Below are positions 46,401 to 55,811 of a stretch of DNA of 64,000 nt, piece by piece (positions within the stretch are counted from its first letter, which is position 1; the number at the start of each line of letters is the position of its first letter). The stretch lies in NCBI GenBank assembly GCA_020912385.1, contig CP087211.1:1798001-1862000 (forward strand). The letters are read 5' to 3'. Source of the stretch: Neofusicoccum parvum. Lineage: Eukaryota; Ascomycota; Dothideomycetes; Botryosphaeriales; Botryosphaeriaceae. The notes under the pieces are model-generated. The model saw nothing but the letters and a program-made list of their open reading frames with translations. It made no database searches and was not told the DNA's origin. The position numbers were made by a program, and so were the translations under genes.

Positions 46401-46497
46401 AAGAATTCGGAGGAAGGAGGAGAAGGCAAAAGAGCTTGCTGAAGGTCATGAGCCGCCCCAGGAGAGCGAAGGAGAAGAACACGATGATCTGGATTGA
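43435..46497 (+). CDS. Large putative mitochondrial protein, function unknown
   Basis: A single-exon gene for 1020 residues. The N-terminus from ATG 43435 (MHTSFQTVLSRTFRQQPSAA, then Ala-rich sequence and RPPRRQFSQTRRRR) has the composition of a mitochondrial presequence: Arg, Ser and Ala, no acidic residues. The body is largely alpha-helical, as in pentatricopeptide-like or other helical-repeat organellar RNA proteins, but I cannot mark clear PPR units. The C-terminus is a basic coiled segment (RKAKTAEKRIRRKEEKAKE) ending in acidic residues. The frame is open from 43201, but that segment is not presequence-like. Candidate roles are organellar gene expression or respiratory-complex assembly; neither is shown. 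It is divergent from the PARP-type finger gene. Confidence 0.8.
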   Translation: MHTSFQTVLSRTFRQQPSAASAGYSTVAAWLAPAATAAARPPRRQFSQTRRRRAQPLDAPHESSHVSQPLPSIPKRLRVPGPAREHSVEAWVERLEPWLPPHLSSSPVHAPVIPNTGPERTDYIQSIVWFVSQSWKHRGVDILSYLALEQGRWDVVKWLVGTVVESSARRKGRLEDLVVFDTVKWDGGHGSLQEATNEPITAQKIGTSPPFQQTIVQLTDFEEVLTDGSTHRKSALGIIWRGLGNMILTAVGERPQDKDTIMANVLEILAHLHHSGIIPESVYQYEPPKDSHSLQQPPTLYLLSSRIMTALSDAAWRAHESAVASAHKSNAQYTFLGHEIPGSRYKVRTPELGSEVWLELILWSCLHGGWAIDGATILEKLRNYKGNSRWSVLSWRNILQDQDGSSFRNMTWTDIWSFARARGTQANSPDRFIVERTVSSEVIAAFIDRFLNLVDTGVGSRGLPFLDVYKFVTNLKDLLNRENLGLGSATWESVLVRFLESGAFDFNTEARLVSKMLYFTSKYDREHDYHNAPQKDGNNPGSHSYILEPSAISLGILHQTLRIHINDGNLRAAARVTWQLHALTDENKKRSIQRFFEKLNRPSDKPSTLQESFSSNTSHFHYPAYSPQIPIPLLAGLLRLATKSQEYDFARKLLYSDNYDGPLIPYELYSRSAIAAALIEYAVAADDRPLIARLVESHQTKPGMSLRVSEVMMENQMRINNWDSVEKIIYALASKNEGALAANAGALIAKHLLILQGAQAKSTKEVTEHDPIAKAASMLRRLAKAKFGNSDRERLNRFHGILCVLLSVGPEWHSFCSKLIFYHGTRKLEISLLEQDFAQLLQGVTESRGAYAGMQLMVKWCKDVSHARPLEPQSHRLESSRSEYVLRFANLDVEKVSVTKADGSKLVLRGQRLQPRLPLMRTVYRAALASIENGSESPFAWRTGKTQEVLEWALRGLEAMGLSRRDIGYELRGIYSLKILNRKAKTAEKRIRRKEEKAKELAEGHEPPQESEGEEHDDLD

Positions 46498-47526
46498 TAT
46501 TTCTTGCACGCCAGAAAGACAGATGAGGGTAACTGTACAACACACAACCACCTGTAGATAACCATTTCTCTCTCTTCCTGTATGTACTTAGAAATAGAGT
46601 ATAGACATTTGCTCTTCCCGAAGCAGTAGGCGGTGATAATCCACACATGCCCACGCTCGTTCCAATTCGATGCACATGGCAGCGCTCAGATTGACAAACA
46701 GGCGTCTGTCGCAACAATGATAGAAACCATGCTAATGCTCCGATTCGGATCTACTTTGATCCTCCGGACGCGCTTCAGCTATAACGACATCATCACTCTC
46801 ACTCACCCACTCGATCGCGTCGTCACAGGTCTTCGCGTCAGCGCCATCTACCATCGATTACCCCGTACACTCCAGATGGGCGAGATCTGGTGGCTTACAG
46901 ATCGAATGCACAGAATGAACGTGGCTGGCAAGCTGGGGGAGAGCGGAAGCCGCCGTTCCTGGCGCTAGCCTGGATGGACCGAGTGTTGACGTGCACCACG
47001 CGGCGCCATGGTCACAGCAATGGCATTAGGATCAGCCGTACCTGTCAATCTTTTGCTCCTCTGCGCTTCTGCGCTTGTCATTCTGTGCGTCGCGCCGACT
47101 AGCCGCCTGCTCTTCCGACTTGGCGACCCCGGCCTTTGCTTATTGCCTTTTTAGTCACGATTCGGCGTGAGGTCATGGCCTTTCTGCCCACGTCTAAACC
47201 TCTGTAGGCCAGGCTGATTGTGGGATGGCTGTCTTCCTTCCTGCCGCGCATAATGACCAGCTAGTATTGCCCGGAGCAGGAATGGTTTCGGATACGCCGT
47301 GTAGCAATCGTACACGCCATGAAGTGACATCAGGACCCATTCACAGTGACGTTCCCAGCCCTCCCGCGCTTGCTTACCGCTATACACCTTCGAGTACATA
47401 TAATGCGCTGGAGTGCGCCCAGAGTAATCGTACATCCATAAGCAAACAGCTCCTTCTTCCCTACCAACTTTCAAAAACGCTCGCCAACCAAATCAACCAC
47501 TTCTACGTCAACAAACACACATCAAT
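46498..47526. promoter_or_regulatory. Intergenic region with promoter of the CHZ-domain gene
   Basis: About 1 kb. A TATA-like CATATAAT at about 47397-47404 lies some 125 bp before ATG 47527, and the sequence after about 47450 is C/A-rich like a leader. The first half holds the 3' flank of the upstream gene. No further gene is seen. Confidence 0.5.
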
Positions 47527-47893
47527 ATGTCCAACTACGAGCAGCAGGATATCTCGTCCGGCAACGCCGGTGACAACGACTACATCAGCCGCTCCGGCCA
47601 GTACCAAGTTCCCGTCCAGAAGGACGAGGCGCCTGTCGACGACCCCATCGATAGCGCGACTGCGGACAGCGATGAGCAGTTAGGTAAGCAAATTGGTCCA
47701 AATCTCTGTCTCGATTCCTACTTGCTGACCTCAATAACCAGCTCGCGACGAGAAGGAAGCTATCGACGAAGACAACATTGTGTCCAGCCGCACACGCGGT
47801 GCGGCCAAGAAAGCTGGCACGTATGCTGAGCCAGGTGATGAGGAGGGTCTGCCCGGTCCTGAGGATGGAACGAGCCAAGGTGCTGCTCGATAA
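47527..47893 (+). CDS. Small CHZ-domain protein (putative H2A.Z-H2B histone chaperone)
   Basis: Two exons, 47527-47683 and 47742-47893, flank a 58-nt intron (GTAAGC...CAG), giving 102 residues. The acidic protein carries DSDEQLARDEKEAIDEDNIV directly followed by SSRTRGAAKKAG; an acidic block, then an IDxxNI segment and RTRG is the CHZ motif of the yeast chaperone Chz1, which delivers H2A.Z-H2B to the SWR1 remodeller. The C-terminus (TYAEPGDEEGLPGPEDGTS) is Gly/Pro/acidic. The gene is short, but the splice restores a clean frame across the motif. Other small stress-induced acidic proteins look similar, so function is less sure than the gene itself. Confidence 0.8.
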
Positions 47894-48270
47894 ATGATTG
47901 TCACATATATAAGACACCCATGTTGTTGATATGTTTTCCCTTAAATCTATGAGTAGCGGGGGCGTAGTTTTAACTTCTTGTATCTCCGCGCTATCGATCA
48001 CATTAACTCAACACCACACCATGTAGCCCCTTATTATGAAGTGACGATTTCGAAGAAATTACACGTGTGAATAAGATATTTGGAAGGAAGTTGTGACTTG
48101 TGGTATGCATCACACCATTTGCAACTTTGCTCACTGGCTATGCCTATCTTTTCACAGTTATATCTGGTAAAGTGTCCGATTCCCACCCGACATAAATAGC
48201 AAGAAAATGGCGCGAAAACGGTCGGGTATATAGACAGTAGGTCTCAGTAAAATTCTACAAAACTTCTTGT
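47894..48270. other. Convergent intergenic region
   Basis: AT-rich 3' flanks of the CHZ-domain and SSF1 genes. No feature is recognised. Confidence 0.6.
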
Positions 48271-49718
48271 TCAACCTTCTTCATCCTCCATATCCTCATC
48301 TTCATCATCCTCGACGTCGCCCGCTCCTTCGTCATCCAGACCTTCGCTATCCCACTCGTCAGACATATCCTCGTCATAGTCTTGCTCATCGTCTTCTTCG
48401 TCGACCTCCTCGCCTCTTGCTTTTTTCTCCGCCTTTTCTTTCTTCTTTTTCTCGACATTTTCCTTTTGGATGCGTTTCCTCTCCTCCTTCTCGCTCCTTC
48501 GCTTCTCCCACATCTTGTCCATTGCCTTGATCTCCTCGGCGGTCTTGGTGATGCTCTCATGCCACATGACCTTCCCACCACACAGCCCCTCCTCGACCTT
48601 CTGCAGACGCAGCCGCATCCGCGGGCCCAGCTCGACCAGCTTCACAGCCTTCTTCTCGACATTGGTGCTCCGCCCACCAGCGCCAGCATTCGCGCCGGCC
48701 TCGCGTGCAGCGGCGGCACGCTGCTTGTCCTTGCGGTTCAGAACCTTGCGCGTGGTCTCCAGCACCTCGACCTCTGCGTCCGTCTCAACCTCGCTCTCGC
48801 TGGCGCTGGTGTAGCCGCCGCCGGCGTCCGGGTCGAGCAGGTAGTCGGCCGCGTCCTCCAGCTTGCCGAGATTCGGCAGACCGCGCCGCTTCTTGTCCTT
48901 GACCGAGCTATCCAGCCGGCGGAGGCTTTTGGGCATGTCCTTGGTCACGGTTTTCGTCGTGATGGCGTAGTGCCGCAGGTTGATGACGTACGAGTTCGAG
49001 TCCGAGGGCGACGGCTCGCGGTTCAGGAGGAGGACGCGCCGGATCGAGGTGAGTGGCGTGGCTTGCGGGGAGATCGGGGGGAAGAGCGATTGGAACATGG
49101 TGGTTGTGAGGCTCTCGAGGTGCTTCGGGACGGGGTTGTCCGCGGTCGAGGCTTGGGAGCTCGTGAAGTTGTTCATGACAAGCTACGTGGAGAATCATAT
49201 TAGAACAGCCCTGGGGGGGGAAGAACGAGCTGTGAACGCACCAGAGGAGCAGTGTGGTATTCGTGACCTCCAGTCCTGGGGTGCTTTTGAGCGCGCTGGA
49301 CGTCCTTGCACAACGAGTATTTCTCGACGCGGAAATGAAGGGTAGGACCACGCGGGGTCTTTGCGAGGCGCAGGTTGGTGTTTCCAGAGGCCGACTTGGA
49401 GAACAGCATAAGGTGGGTAACGCCCAGAGGACCGGCCATTGTGGTGTAATCGCGAAGTTTGTTCGATTTCCTCTCCTGTTTCAATGGTTAGATAAGCCAT
49501 ATCGGGACGCTTCAACAAGCGCGTACCTTCAACCTCGTGGCTGTGCCAGGCTCCATGACCAGTCTCATGTCCTTGACCAGCTGCGAGACACTGGAACCGA
49601 CTTCTCCAGCTCCCACACGGATGACCATGCTCTTGGGCGAGCCATCGTTGGGCTTCTGTGCGTTCTTGGGCACGGCAGCACCGACGTGCGTGCGCTTCTT
49701 GACTCTTCGCTTGGCCAT
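48271..49718 (-). CDS. ssf1: Ribosome biogenesis protein Ssf1 (Brix domain; Peter Pan family)
   Basis: Ssf1 binds 27S pre-rRNA with Rrp14/Rrp15 during early 60S assembly in the nucleolus. Three exons, 49718-49527, 49475-49242 and 49182-48271 (introns 51 and 59 nt), give 445 residues, close to the yeast length. A basic start (MAKRRVKKRTHV) precedes the Brix domain at about 28-270, with MRLVMEPGTATRLKERKSNK, DYTTMAGPLGVTHLM and, across intron 2, APLLVMNNF; the domain closes near LVELGPRMRLRLQKVEEGL. The C-terminus is a Lys/Glu coiled coil, then an acidic tail (DEEDDEQDYDEDMSDEWDSE). It shares a very short promoter with RRP3, another ribosome biogenesis gene. Confidence 0.94.
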
Positions 49719-49880
49719 GGCGGGTTCTTGTGTGAGAGGGTTGCAGTTGTGGGATGGTGGTCTTGGGTTGCGGCGGAGACCTGCGCGAGAAAAATCCCGG
49801 AATGCGCTTATCGATAAGCAGCCAATTTTCCAACGCCGCGATCCCAAACACCTTTGCGCCACTGCCTTGCACCACCAAAA
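49719..49880. promoter_or_regulatory. 162-bp bidirectional promoter SSF1 / RRP3
   Basis: Only 162 bp separate the two start codons, so both transcripts and leaders arise here. A perfect 14-base palindrome GCTTATCGATAAGC lies at 49806-49819 and CCAATTTTCC at 49822-49831 directly beside it. Both genes serve pre-rRNA processing, so shared control is expected. Confidence 0.75.
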
Positions 49881-51365
49881 ATGCCCGCCGTCAAGAAGCG
49901 CAAGATCAGCCGTGAGCCTGTGGCTGCAAAGCCCAAGGCGACCGCTTCCTCCACCCGCGGCACCCCTGCCGAGAAGTCGACGGCCGAGCCTACGAAGCCT
50001 GTCGAGCCCACCTCCGACGATGCGCAAAGCGACGCCGAAGAGCCGTCCGCCGAGGGACAAACAGCAGAGGATGGACAGACACGCAAGAGCTTTAGGGACT
50101 TGGGAATCATAGAAGAGCTTTGCAACAGCTGCGAGGCTTTGGGATACAAGCACCCGACTCCCATTCAGGTCGAGTCCATTCCGCTGGCTCTCCAAGGACG
50201 CGACCTGATCGGCCTGGCCGAGACTGGTTCAGGAAAGACCGCAGCCTTTGCGCTGCCCATCCTCCAGGATCTGATGGAGAGGCAACAGAAGCTTTTCGGT
50301 CTCGTCATGGCACCCACCCGTGAATTGGCCTACCAGATCTCCCAGCAGTTCGAGGCCCTCGGTAGCTTGATAGGCGTCAAGTGCGCCGTTCTTGTCGGAG
50401 GCATGGATATGACCCCCCAGCAAATTGCTCTCGGCAAGAATCCGCACATCATCGTGGCCACTCCCGGACGTCTGCTTGACCATTTGGAGAACACGAAGGG
50501 GTTCTCCCTAAAGCAGCTGAAGTACCTCGTCATGGACGAAGCCGACAGACTGCTCGACCTCGACTTCGGCCCCATTATCGACAAAATCCTGAAAGTCTTG
50601 CCGAAGGAGGGTAGGCGGACATATCTCTTCTCTGCCACCATGAGCTCCAAGGTCGAGAGCCTGCAAAGAGCTAGTTTGAGCAACCCGCTCCGCGTCTCTA
50701 TCTCCAGCTCTTCCCACCAAACGGTCTCTACGCTCATCCAGCACTACATATTCATCCCCCATAAACATAAGGATCTCTACCTCATCCATCTGCTCAACGA
50801 CATGATCGGCCACCCGACCATCATCTTCACAAGAACTGTCAACGAGACTCAAAGAATCGCAATCCTCCTCCGGGCACTCGGGTTCGGCGCTATCCCTCTA
50901 CACGGCCAACTCTCGCAGTCTGCAAGATTAGGCGCTCTCGGCAAATTCAAGGCGAAGTCGCGAGACATCCTCGTGGCTACCGACGTGGCCGCCCGCGGTC
51001 TCGATATCCCGAGCGTCTCGTACGTCATCAACTATGACCTTCCCCCGGACTCCAAGACGTACGTTCACCGAGTCGGGCGTACGGCCCGTGCTGGAAAATC
51101 TGGCAAGGCTCTTTCTCTTGTCACGCAATATGACGTCGAGATTTGGTTGCGGATTGAGACGGCGTTGGGGAAGAAGCTGTCAGAGGAATCGGTGGTAAAG
51201 GAGGAGGTTATGGTGCTTGCTGAGCGTGTTGGCGAGGCACAAAGAGCTGCGGTCAAGGAGATGAAGGATCTACACGAGAACAGGGGCAAGAAGGGAAGTG
51301 TTCTCCGTGGACGGAGAGGTGCTGGCAAGAGGGGCCGGGATGACATGGACCATGAGGAGGGTTGA
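49881..51365 (+). CDS. rrp3: ATP-dependent rRNA helicase Rrp3 (DDX47 family)
   Basis: A nucleolar DEAD-box helicase for early 18S pre-rRNA processing. Single exon, 494 residues. A charged, Pro/Ser-rich N-terminus of about 70 residues (KKRKISRE start) is followed by the Q motif ([20 protein letters not shown] ... PTPIQ), Walker A AETGSGKT at 113-120, PTREL, TPGRLL, DEAD at 219-222, SATMS, and the second domain with [23 protein letters not shown] and [10 protein letters not shown]. The short C-terminal tail is basic and Gly/Arg-rich ([12 protein letters not shown]). The overall layout and length fit Rrp3 rather than other DEAD-box proteins such as Dbp8. ATG 49881 (context aaaaATGc) is the first in frame. 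Head-to-head with SSF1. Confidence 0.93.
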   Translation: MPAVKKRKISREPVAAKPKATASSTRGTPAEKSTAEPTKPVEPTSDDAQSDAEEPSAEGQTAEDGQTRKSFRDLGIIEELCNSCEALGYKHPTPIQVESIPLALQGRDLIGLAETGSGKTAAFALPILQDLMERQQKLFGLVMAPTRELAYQISQQFEALGSLIGVKCAVLVGGMDMTPQQIALGKNPHIIVATPGRLLDHLENTKGFSLKQLKYLVMDEADRLLDLDFGPIIDKILKVLPKEGRRTYLFSATMSSKVESLQRASLSNPLRVSISSSSHQTVSTLIQHYIFIPHKHKDLYLIHLLNDMIGHPTIIFTRTVNETQRIAILLRALGFGAIPLHGQLSQSARLGALGKFKAKSRDILVATDVAARGLDIPSVSYVINYDLPPDSKTYVHRVGRTARAGKSGKALSLVTQYDVEIWLRIETALGKKLSEESVVKEEVMVLAERVGEAQRAAVKEMKDLHENRGKKGSVLRGRRGAGKRGRDDMDHEEG

Positions 51366-51847
51366 GTTATCATGCCGAATTGGGCTGTGGAATGAGGGAG
51401 CGGCAAAAATTTGGCGTCTTTGGCGTAGCTTATACCGATTGCAGCTTTAGATTTCTTGCTCTTTGTCCTAATAGTACCATGCGCTTGTTGCTGGGCTGAA
51501 GAGTGCATGTCGTGAGCAGATACCTGCAGCCGCGCCCCACAAATTGGCTACAGTCAAGTCAGCTGAGGATTATGACTTGAAAGGATGCGGAGAAATAGGA
51601 TAAGCACAATCAGTCATTGAAAGTGAGTCAAATAATGTCAAATGCGCTGCACAAGGCATCAGTAGGCAAAATTTCGGTCACGTGCCCACACATGCGCACA
51701 GACGCTTGAAAATGCGGTGCGTTCGCTTCAACCGCGAAATGCGGTGCAGGCCCCTCCAACGGCAAAATAATCATCGCGACACCCACGCGCTCCACAGCCT
51801 CACATCCACGCGACACCGACCCCGCAGGCCCCGGATCTGCCGCCACG
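51366..51847. promoter_or_regulatory. Intergenic region with eIF3c promoter
   Basis: About 480 bp in tandem orientation. It includes the RRP3 3' flank and a C-rich leader before ATG 51848. No named site is recognised. Confidence 0.5.
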
Positions 51848-54523
51848 ATGTCTCGTTTCTTTACCGCGGTCGACAGCTCCAGCGAGAGCAGCTCCGATGA
51901 GGAGGAGCTTTACTCTGGCTCGGAAGAAGAAGAACAGTCGGAGGAGGAAAGCTCTGAGGAGGAGGAGGAGTCGGACGATGACTCCAGCGATAGCGACGAT
52001 GGAAAGACTGGTGCAGGACGCTTCTTGAGGGATGTGTCCGATGACGAGGGAAGTGACGAGGAGGAGCGCGTCACCGTTGTCAAGAGTGCGAAGGACAAAC
52101 GGTTCGAGGAACTCGAGGCCACCATCAAGGCGATCGAGAACGCGGAGAAGATCAACGACTGGGTCGTCATCTCCACAGGTAAGCCTGGAACTGCGCATAC
52201 GCTTCTATGCGGTTGCATACTGACGGCGCCCCCGCAGAGTTCGATAAGATGAACCGCCAAGTGCCCGCGCTCATCAGGCAAAACGATGGCAAGACGCCCA
52301 AGCCGTACATCAAGGCCGTTGCCGAGCTGGAGACCACCATGCTCGAGACCATCGAGAAGCAGAAGGTTACGCCCAAGAAGATGAACGCCACCAACACCCG
52401 CGGACTGAACGCCGTGCGCCAGCGCTTGCGCAAGCTGAAGCAGGACTACGCTTCCGAGATTGAGAAGTTCAAGGCCGACCCGGAGAAGTTCATGCAGGAT
52501 GAGGTCGTTGAGGAGGTTGTCCAGACCCCTAAGAGGAAGACGCAAAAGCAGCTCCTCGCCCTGGCCGACCAGGCCGGCGAGGGTGACGATGAAGGTTTCA
52601 CAACGGTTGGCCCCAGTGGCAAGGCTATGGTGTACACTCCCGAGAGCATCCTCAAGCACCTCCGGACTATCGTCGAGGCCCGTGGCCGCAAGAACACCGA
52701 CCGTCTGGAGCAGATCCGCACCATGGAGAAGCTGTACGAGGTGGCTGCCAACGATTACCAGAAGCTCCGCGTTCTCTTGACCTTGATCTCCACCCGGTTC
52801 GACCTCACCACCGGTACTGCGAACCAGATGGCCCAGGAGCAGTGGAAGATGTACGTAGATCGAAGCAAACTGACGGAATATGCACTGACACGTGTTTAGG
52901 GCTGAGGGTGAACTCCGCAAGCTCCTCGAGGTTCTCGAGAACAACCGGAGTATCATTGTTATCGAGGGTGCCGAGGAATGGGAGGATGATGAGAAGCTTC
53001 CCGTGATCAACGAAGGCGAAATCTTCAAGGTCCCCGGCAGCGTCACCTCGTTTGTCGAGCGCCTCGATGATGAGCTCACCCGTGCTCTTCAGCACATCGA
53101 CCCGCACACCGCTGACTACGTTGAGAGACTTACGGATGAGACCACGCTCTACACCAGCATCGTACGCACTCAGCTGTACGTTGAATGGCTCGTGGAGAAA
53201 CACGGCGCCGCCCAGGAGAGCTCGAACCGCGTCATCATACGCCGTCTTGAGCACCTTTACTTCAAGCCCTCGCAGGTCATCACAATTCTCGAGGAGAACT
53301 CCTGGAAGGCCATCCCCACAGGACTCACTTCTACCATTACCCCCCGCGACGCCACCTCCGACCCTACCACCCTCATCGCAACTCTCTGCACCTACCTGTT
53401 CAAGCACAGCGAGGGTATCATTCGGGCTCGTGCCATGCTCTGCGAGATCTACCACCTGGGCCTGCACGACCACTACTACAAGGCTCGTGACATGATGCTC
53501 ATGTCCCATCTGCAGGAGACTATCTCCAACTTCGACGTCAACACCCAAATCCTGTTCAACCGGACTCTGGTGCAGGTCGGTCTGTGTGCTTTCAGGGCAG
53601 GTCTCGTCTACGAAGCGCAGACGTCTCTGCAGGAGATCTGCGGTAGTAACAGGCAGAAGGAGCTCCTCGCCCAGGGTCTCCAGATGCAGCGCTACTCCCA
53701 GATCTCGCCTGAGCAGGAGCGGTTGGAGAGGCAGCGCCAGCTGCCGTTCCACATGCACATCAACCTCGAACTGCTTGAGTGCGTCTACCTGACTTGCTCC
53801 ATGCTTCTCGAGATCCCCCTGCTCGCCCAGGTCGGCTCTTCGCCCGATATCCGGAAGAGGGTCATCAGCAAGACCTACCGCAGGCTGCTAGAGTACCATG
53901 AGCGCCAGATTTTCACTGGCCCCCCGGAGAACACTCGCGACCACGTCATGCAGGCCTCGAAAGCACTTGCTGCGGGCGAGTGGAAGAAGTCGGCTGACTT
54001 CATCAACTCGATCAAGATCTGGGACCTCATGTCGCAGTCGGACAAGATCAAGGTCATGCTTTCCGAGCAGATCCAGGAGGAGGGTCTTAGGACGTACCTC
54101 TTCACCTACGCACCTTTCTACGATACCCTTGCGATCAGCACCTTGGCCTCGATGTTCGAGCTCCCTGACCGCAAGGTCTCTGCTGTCGTCAGCAAGATGA
54201 TTTCTCACGAGGAGCTTGCGGCAGCACTTGACCAGGTCAACCACGCCATCATCTTCCGCAAGGGTGTTGAGCTCTCGCGTCTGCAGAGCCTGGCTCTTAC
54301 GCTCAGCGACAAGGCCAGCGGTCTCATCGAGTCCAACGAGAAGACTCTGGAGCAGCGGACACAGGGCATGGCCAATGCTTTCGAGAGACAAGGAGGCCAA
54401 GGAGGACGTGGTGGCCGCGGTGGCCGTGGAGGCGGCCGTGGCAGGGGCAGGGGTGGATCGAGCGGCGTTCCCCGTGGTCAGCAGTTCACTGGCGGTGCGC
54501 TGGGACGGGCCATTCAGGCATGA
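51848..54523 (+). CDS. nip1: Translation initiation factor eIF3 subunit c (Nip1)
   Basis: A core eIF3 subunit that binds eIF1, eIF5 and the 40S subunit. Three exons, 51848-52178, 52238-52850 and 52900-54523 (introns 59 and 49 nt), give 855 residues, the usual size. The start [20 protein letters not shown] begins an acidic Ser/Glu tract that is a family hallmark. The helical middle includes [20 protein letters not shown] and the [18 protein letters not shown] block. A PCI domain lies at about 600-790 ([34 protein letters not shown]). The tail after about residue 812 is an RGG-like glycine/arginine repeat, often arginine-methylated. Both joins restore conserved frame ([13 protein letters not shown] and [13 protein letters not shown]). 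Confidence 0.96.
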
Positions 54524-54672
54524 GCGTGAAAAGAACAGTTTCTTTGATTTGGCATTAGGGGTTTTTATGCTTTTTTTCTAATGGCTCATGGGAGATGCAA
54601 AATGCGTCATGCGCTTCATGGGTATCAGACTACGGGGTAGAGGAATCAAAAAAGTCGTGACAACGTAAAGCA

Positions 54673-55551
54673 TTAATCCCCCTCCTTCGCTGGCGCGTCC
54701 GTGATAAAGGTTGGAGACCAATACTCGGTCTCTTCTGTCTGTTTGTCTACCCACAACAGCGAATCGGCCAGGAGATCCTCAATGGCGGCGACTGCTCTAG
54801 CGCGCTCCCAGGTCAAGTTGATCTGCAGCATGGATACAGTGACGTATCCCATCACTTGTATAGCTTCGAGCACGGCCGATTGATCTGTGTTGAGCTCCTT
54901 CGGGATCGATCGGATCATTTGCTTGTGGCCGAGCTTCACGATGGTGAAGCCCGAGCCCAACGGCTCGAGCGACTTGACGGCCCGCAAGACATCGTCACTG
55001 CACAACACAGTGAGTAGCTGAACACGATACCATTTGTAACGATAGCACAACAAGGGGCCTACATACTCAGACACCTCCATCCCACCACCGAAGCCCCTCC
55101 CCTTCTGTACCCGCTGCCTGACCTCGTTCAGCGCAATCATGCCGCCGTTCTCAGCCCGCGTCTCCCGGCACACCTCAACCACGCGCACCGCCAGCTCGAA
55201 GTAGAAGTCGTTGACGCTGCCGCCCAGCATCTGCGCCCAGATGCTCCCTCCTCCCTTCCCATCACTGCTGGCGCCGCCGCCGCCGCCTTTGCGGTTGGAC
55301 GAGGCGAGCGGGTCCACGCCGATGGCGTTGCACATGCGCGCGAACTCGGCGCGGAAGGTAGGGTTGGAGCGGATGTCCTTGGCGTGCGTGATGCTGAACT
55401 GGTGCAGCAGCGACTGGAAGACGGAAAGCTGGGTCTCGAGCGAGGCGGCCTGCTGGGTGCGGAGGTTGTTGCCGTGCGAGGCGTACTGGGCGGACGTGAT
55501 GGTGTGACGGTCGAAGGCCGAGAGGCCGACGCCACGGCGGTTGGAGGACAT
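54673..55551 (-). CDS. snf8: ESCRT-II subunit Snf8/Vps22
   Basis: Snf8 forms the ESCRT-II core with Vps25 and Vps36, sorting ubiquitinated cargo at endosomes. Two exons, 55551-55067 and 54997-54673, give 269 residues. The start MSSNRRGVGLSAFDRHTI resembles the conserved R-x-VG-x-x-AF opening of the family. A long helix (LETQLSVFQSLLHQFSITHA) and FARMCNAIGVDPLAS follow, with a Gly-rich loop, then DFYFELAVRVVEVC. The winged-helix core follows the join (VSDDDVLRAVKSLEPLGSGF). The 69-nt intron (GTATGT...CAG) has no in-frame stop, so an unspliced message would read through with 23 extra residues; the spliced form matches the family. The gene is divergent from RPL7. Confidence 0.93.
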   Translation of the reverse strand: MSSNRRGVGLSAFDRHTITSAQYASHGNNLRTQQAASLETQLSVFQSLLHQFSITHAKDIRSNPTFRAEFARMCNAIGVDPLASSNRKGGGGGASSDGKGGGSIWAQMLGGSVNDFYFELAVRVVEVCRETRAENGGMIALNEVRQRVQKGRGFGGGMEVSEYVGPLLCYRYKWYRVQLLTVLCSDDVLRAVKSLEPLGSGFTIVKLGHKQMIRSIPKELNTDQSAVLEAIQVMGYVTVSMLQINLTWERARAVAAIEDLLADSLLWVDKQTEETEYWSPTFITDAPAKEGD

Positions 55552-55811
55552 GGTGGGGCTGTGTGCTTCGACTAGGCGTTGGGCGCAGATATCGTGGAGT
55601 AGATGCTTCGGAGGGGTGAACGGCGTTGGAGCTCATGCGGGCAGCTGCGATGTCTTGGCGCGATCTCGCGCACGGGCCATCTGCACGGGCCCGCTCGCAA
55701 GCGAGGCCGCACCCAATTTTCCCTCCCGCGACTTCTTCTGAAAAAGACCAGACGTCCACGACCCTCCGTCCACCACTAACATCCAGCAGCACCGCCGGAA
55801 AGCTCTCGCAA
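55552..55811. promoter_or_regulatory. 260-bp divergent promoter SNF8 / RPL7
   Basis: The gap between the two start codons holds both promoters. CCAATTTTCC at 55713-55722 matches ten bases next to the palindrome of the SSF1/RRP3 promoter. The last 80 bp before RPL7 are C/A-rich, like a ribosomal-protein leader. Confidence 0.6.
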
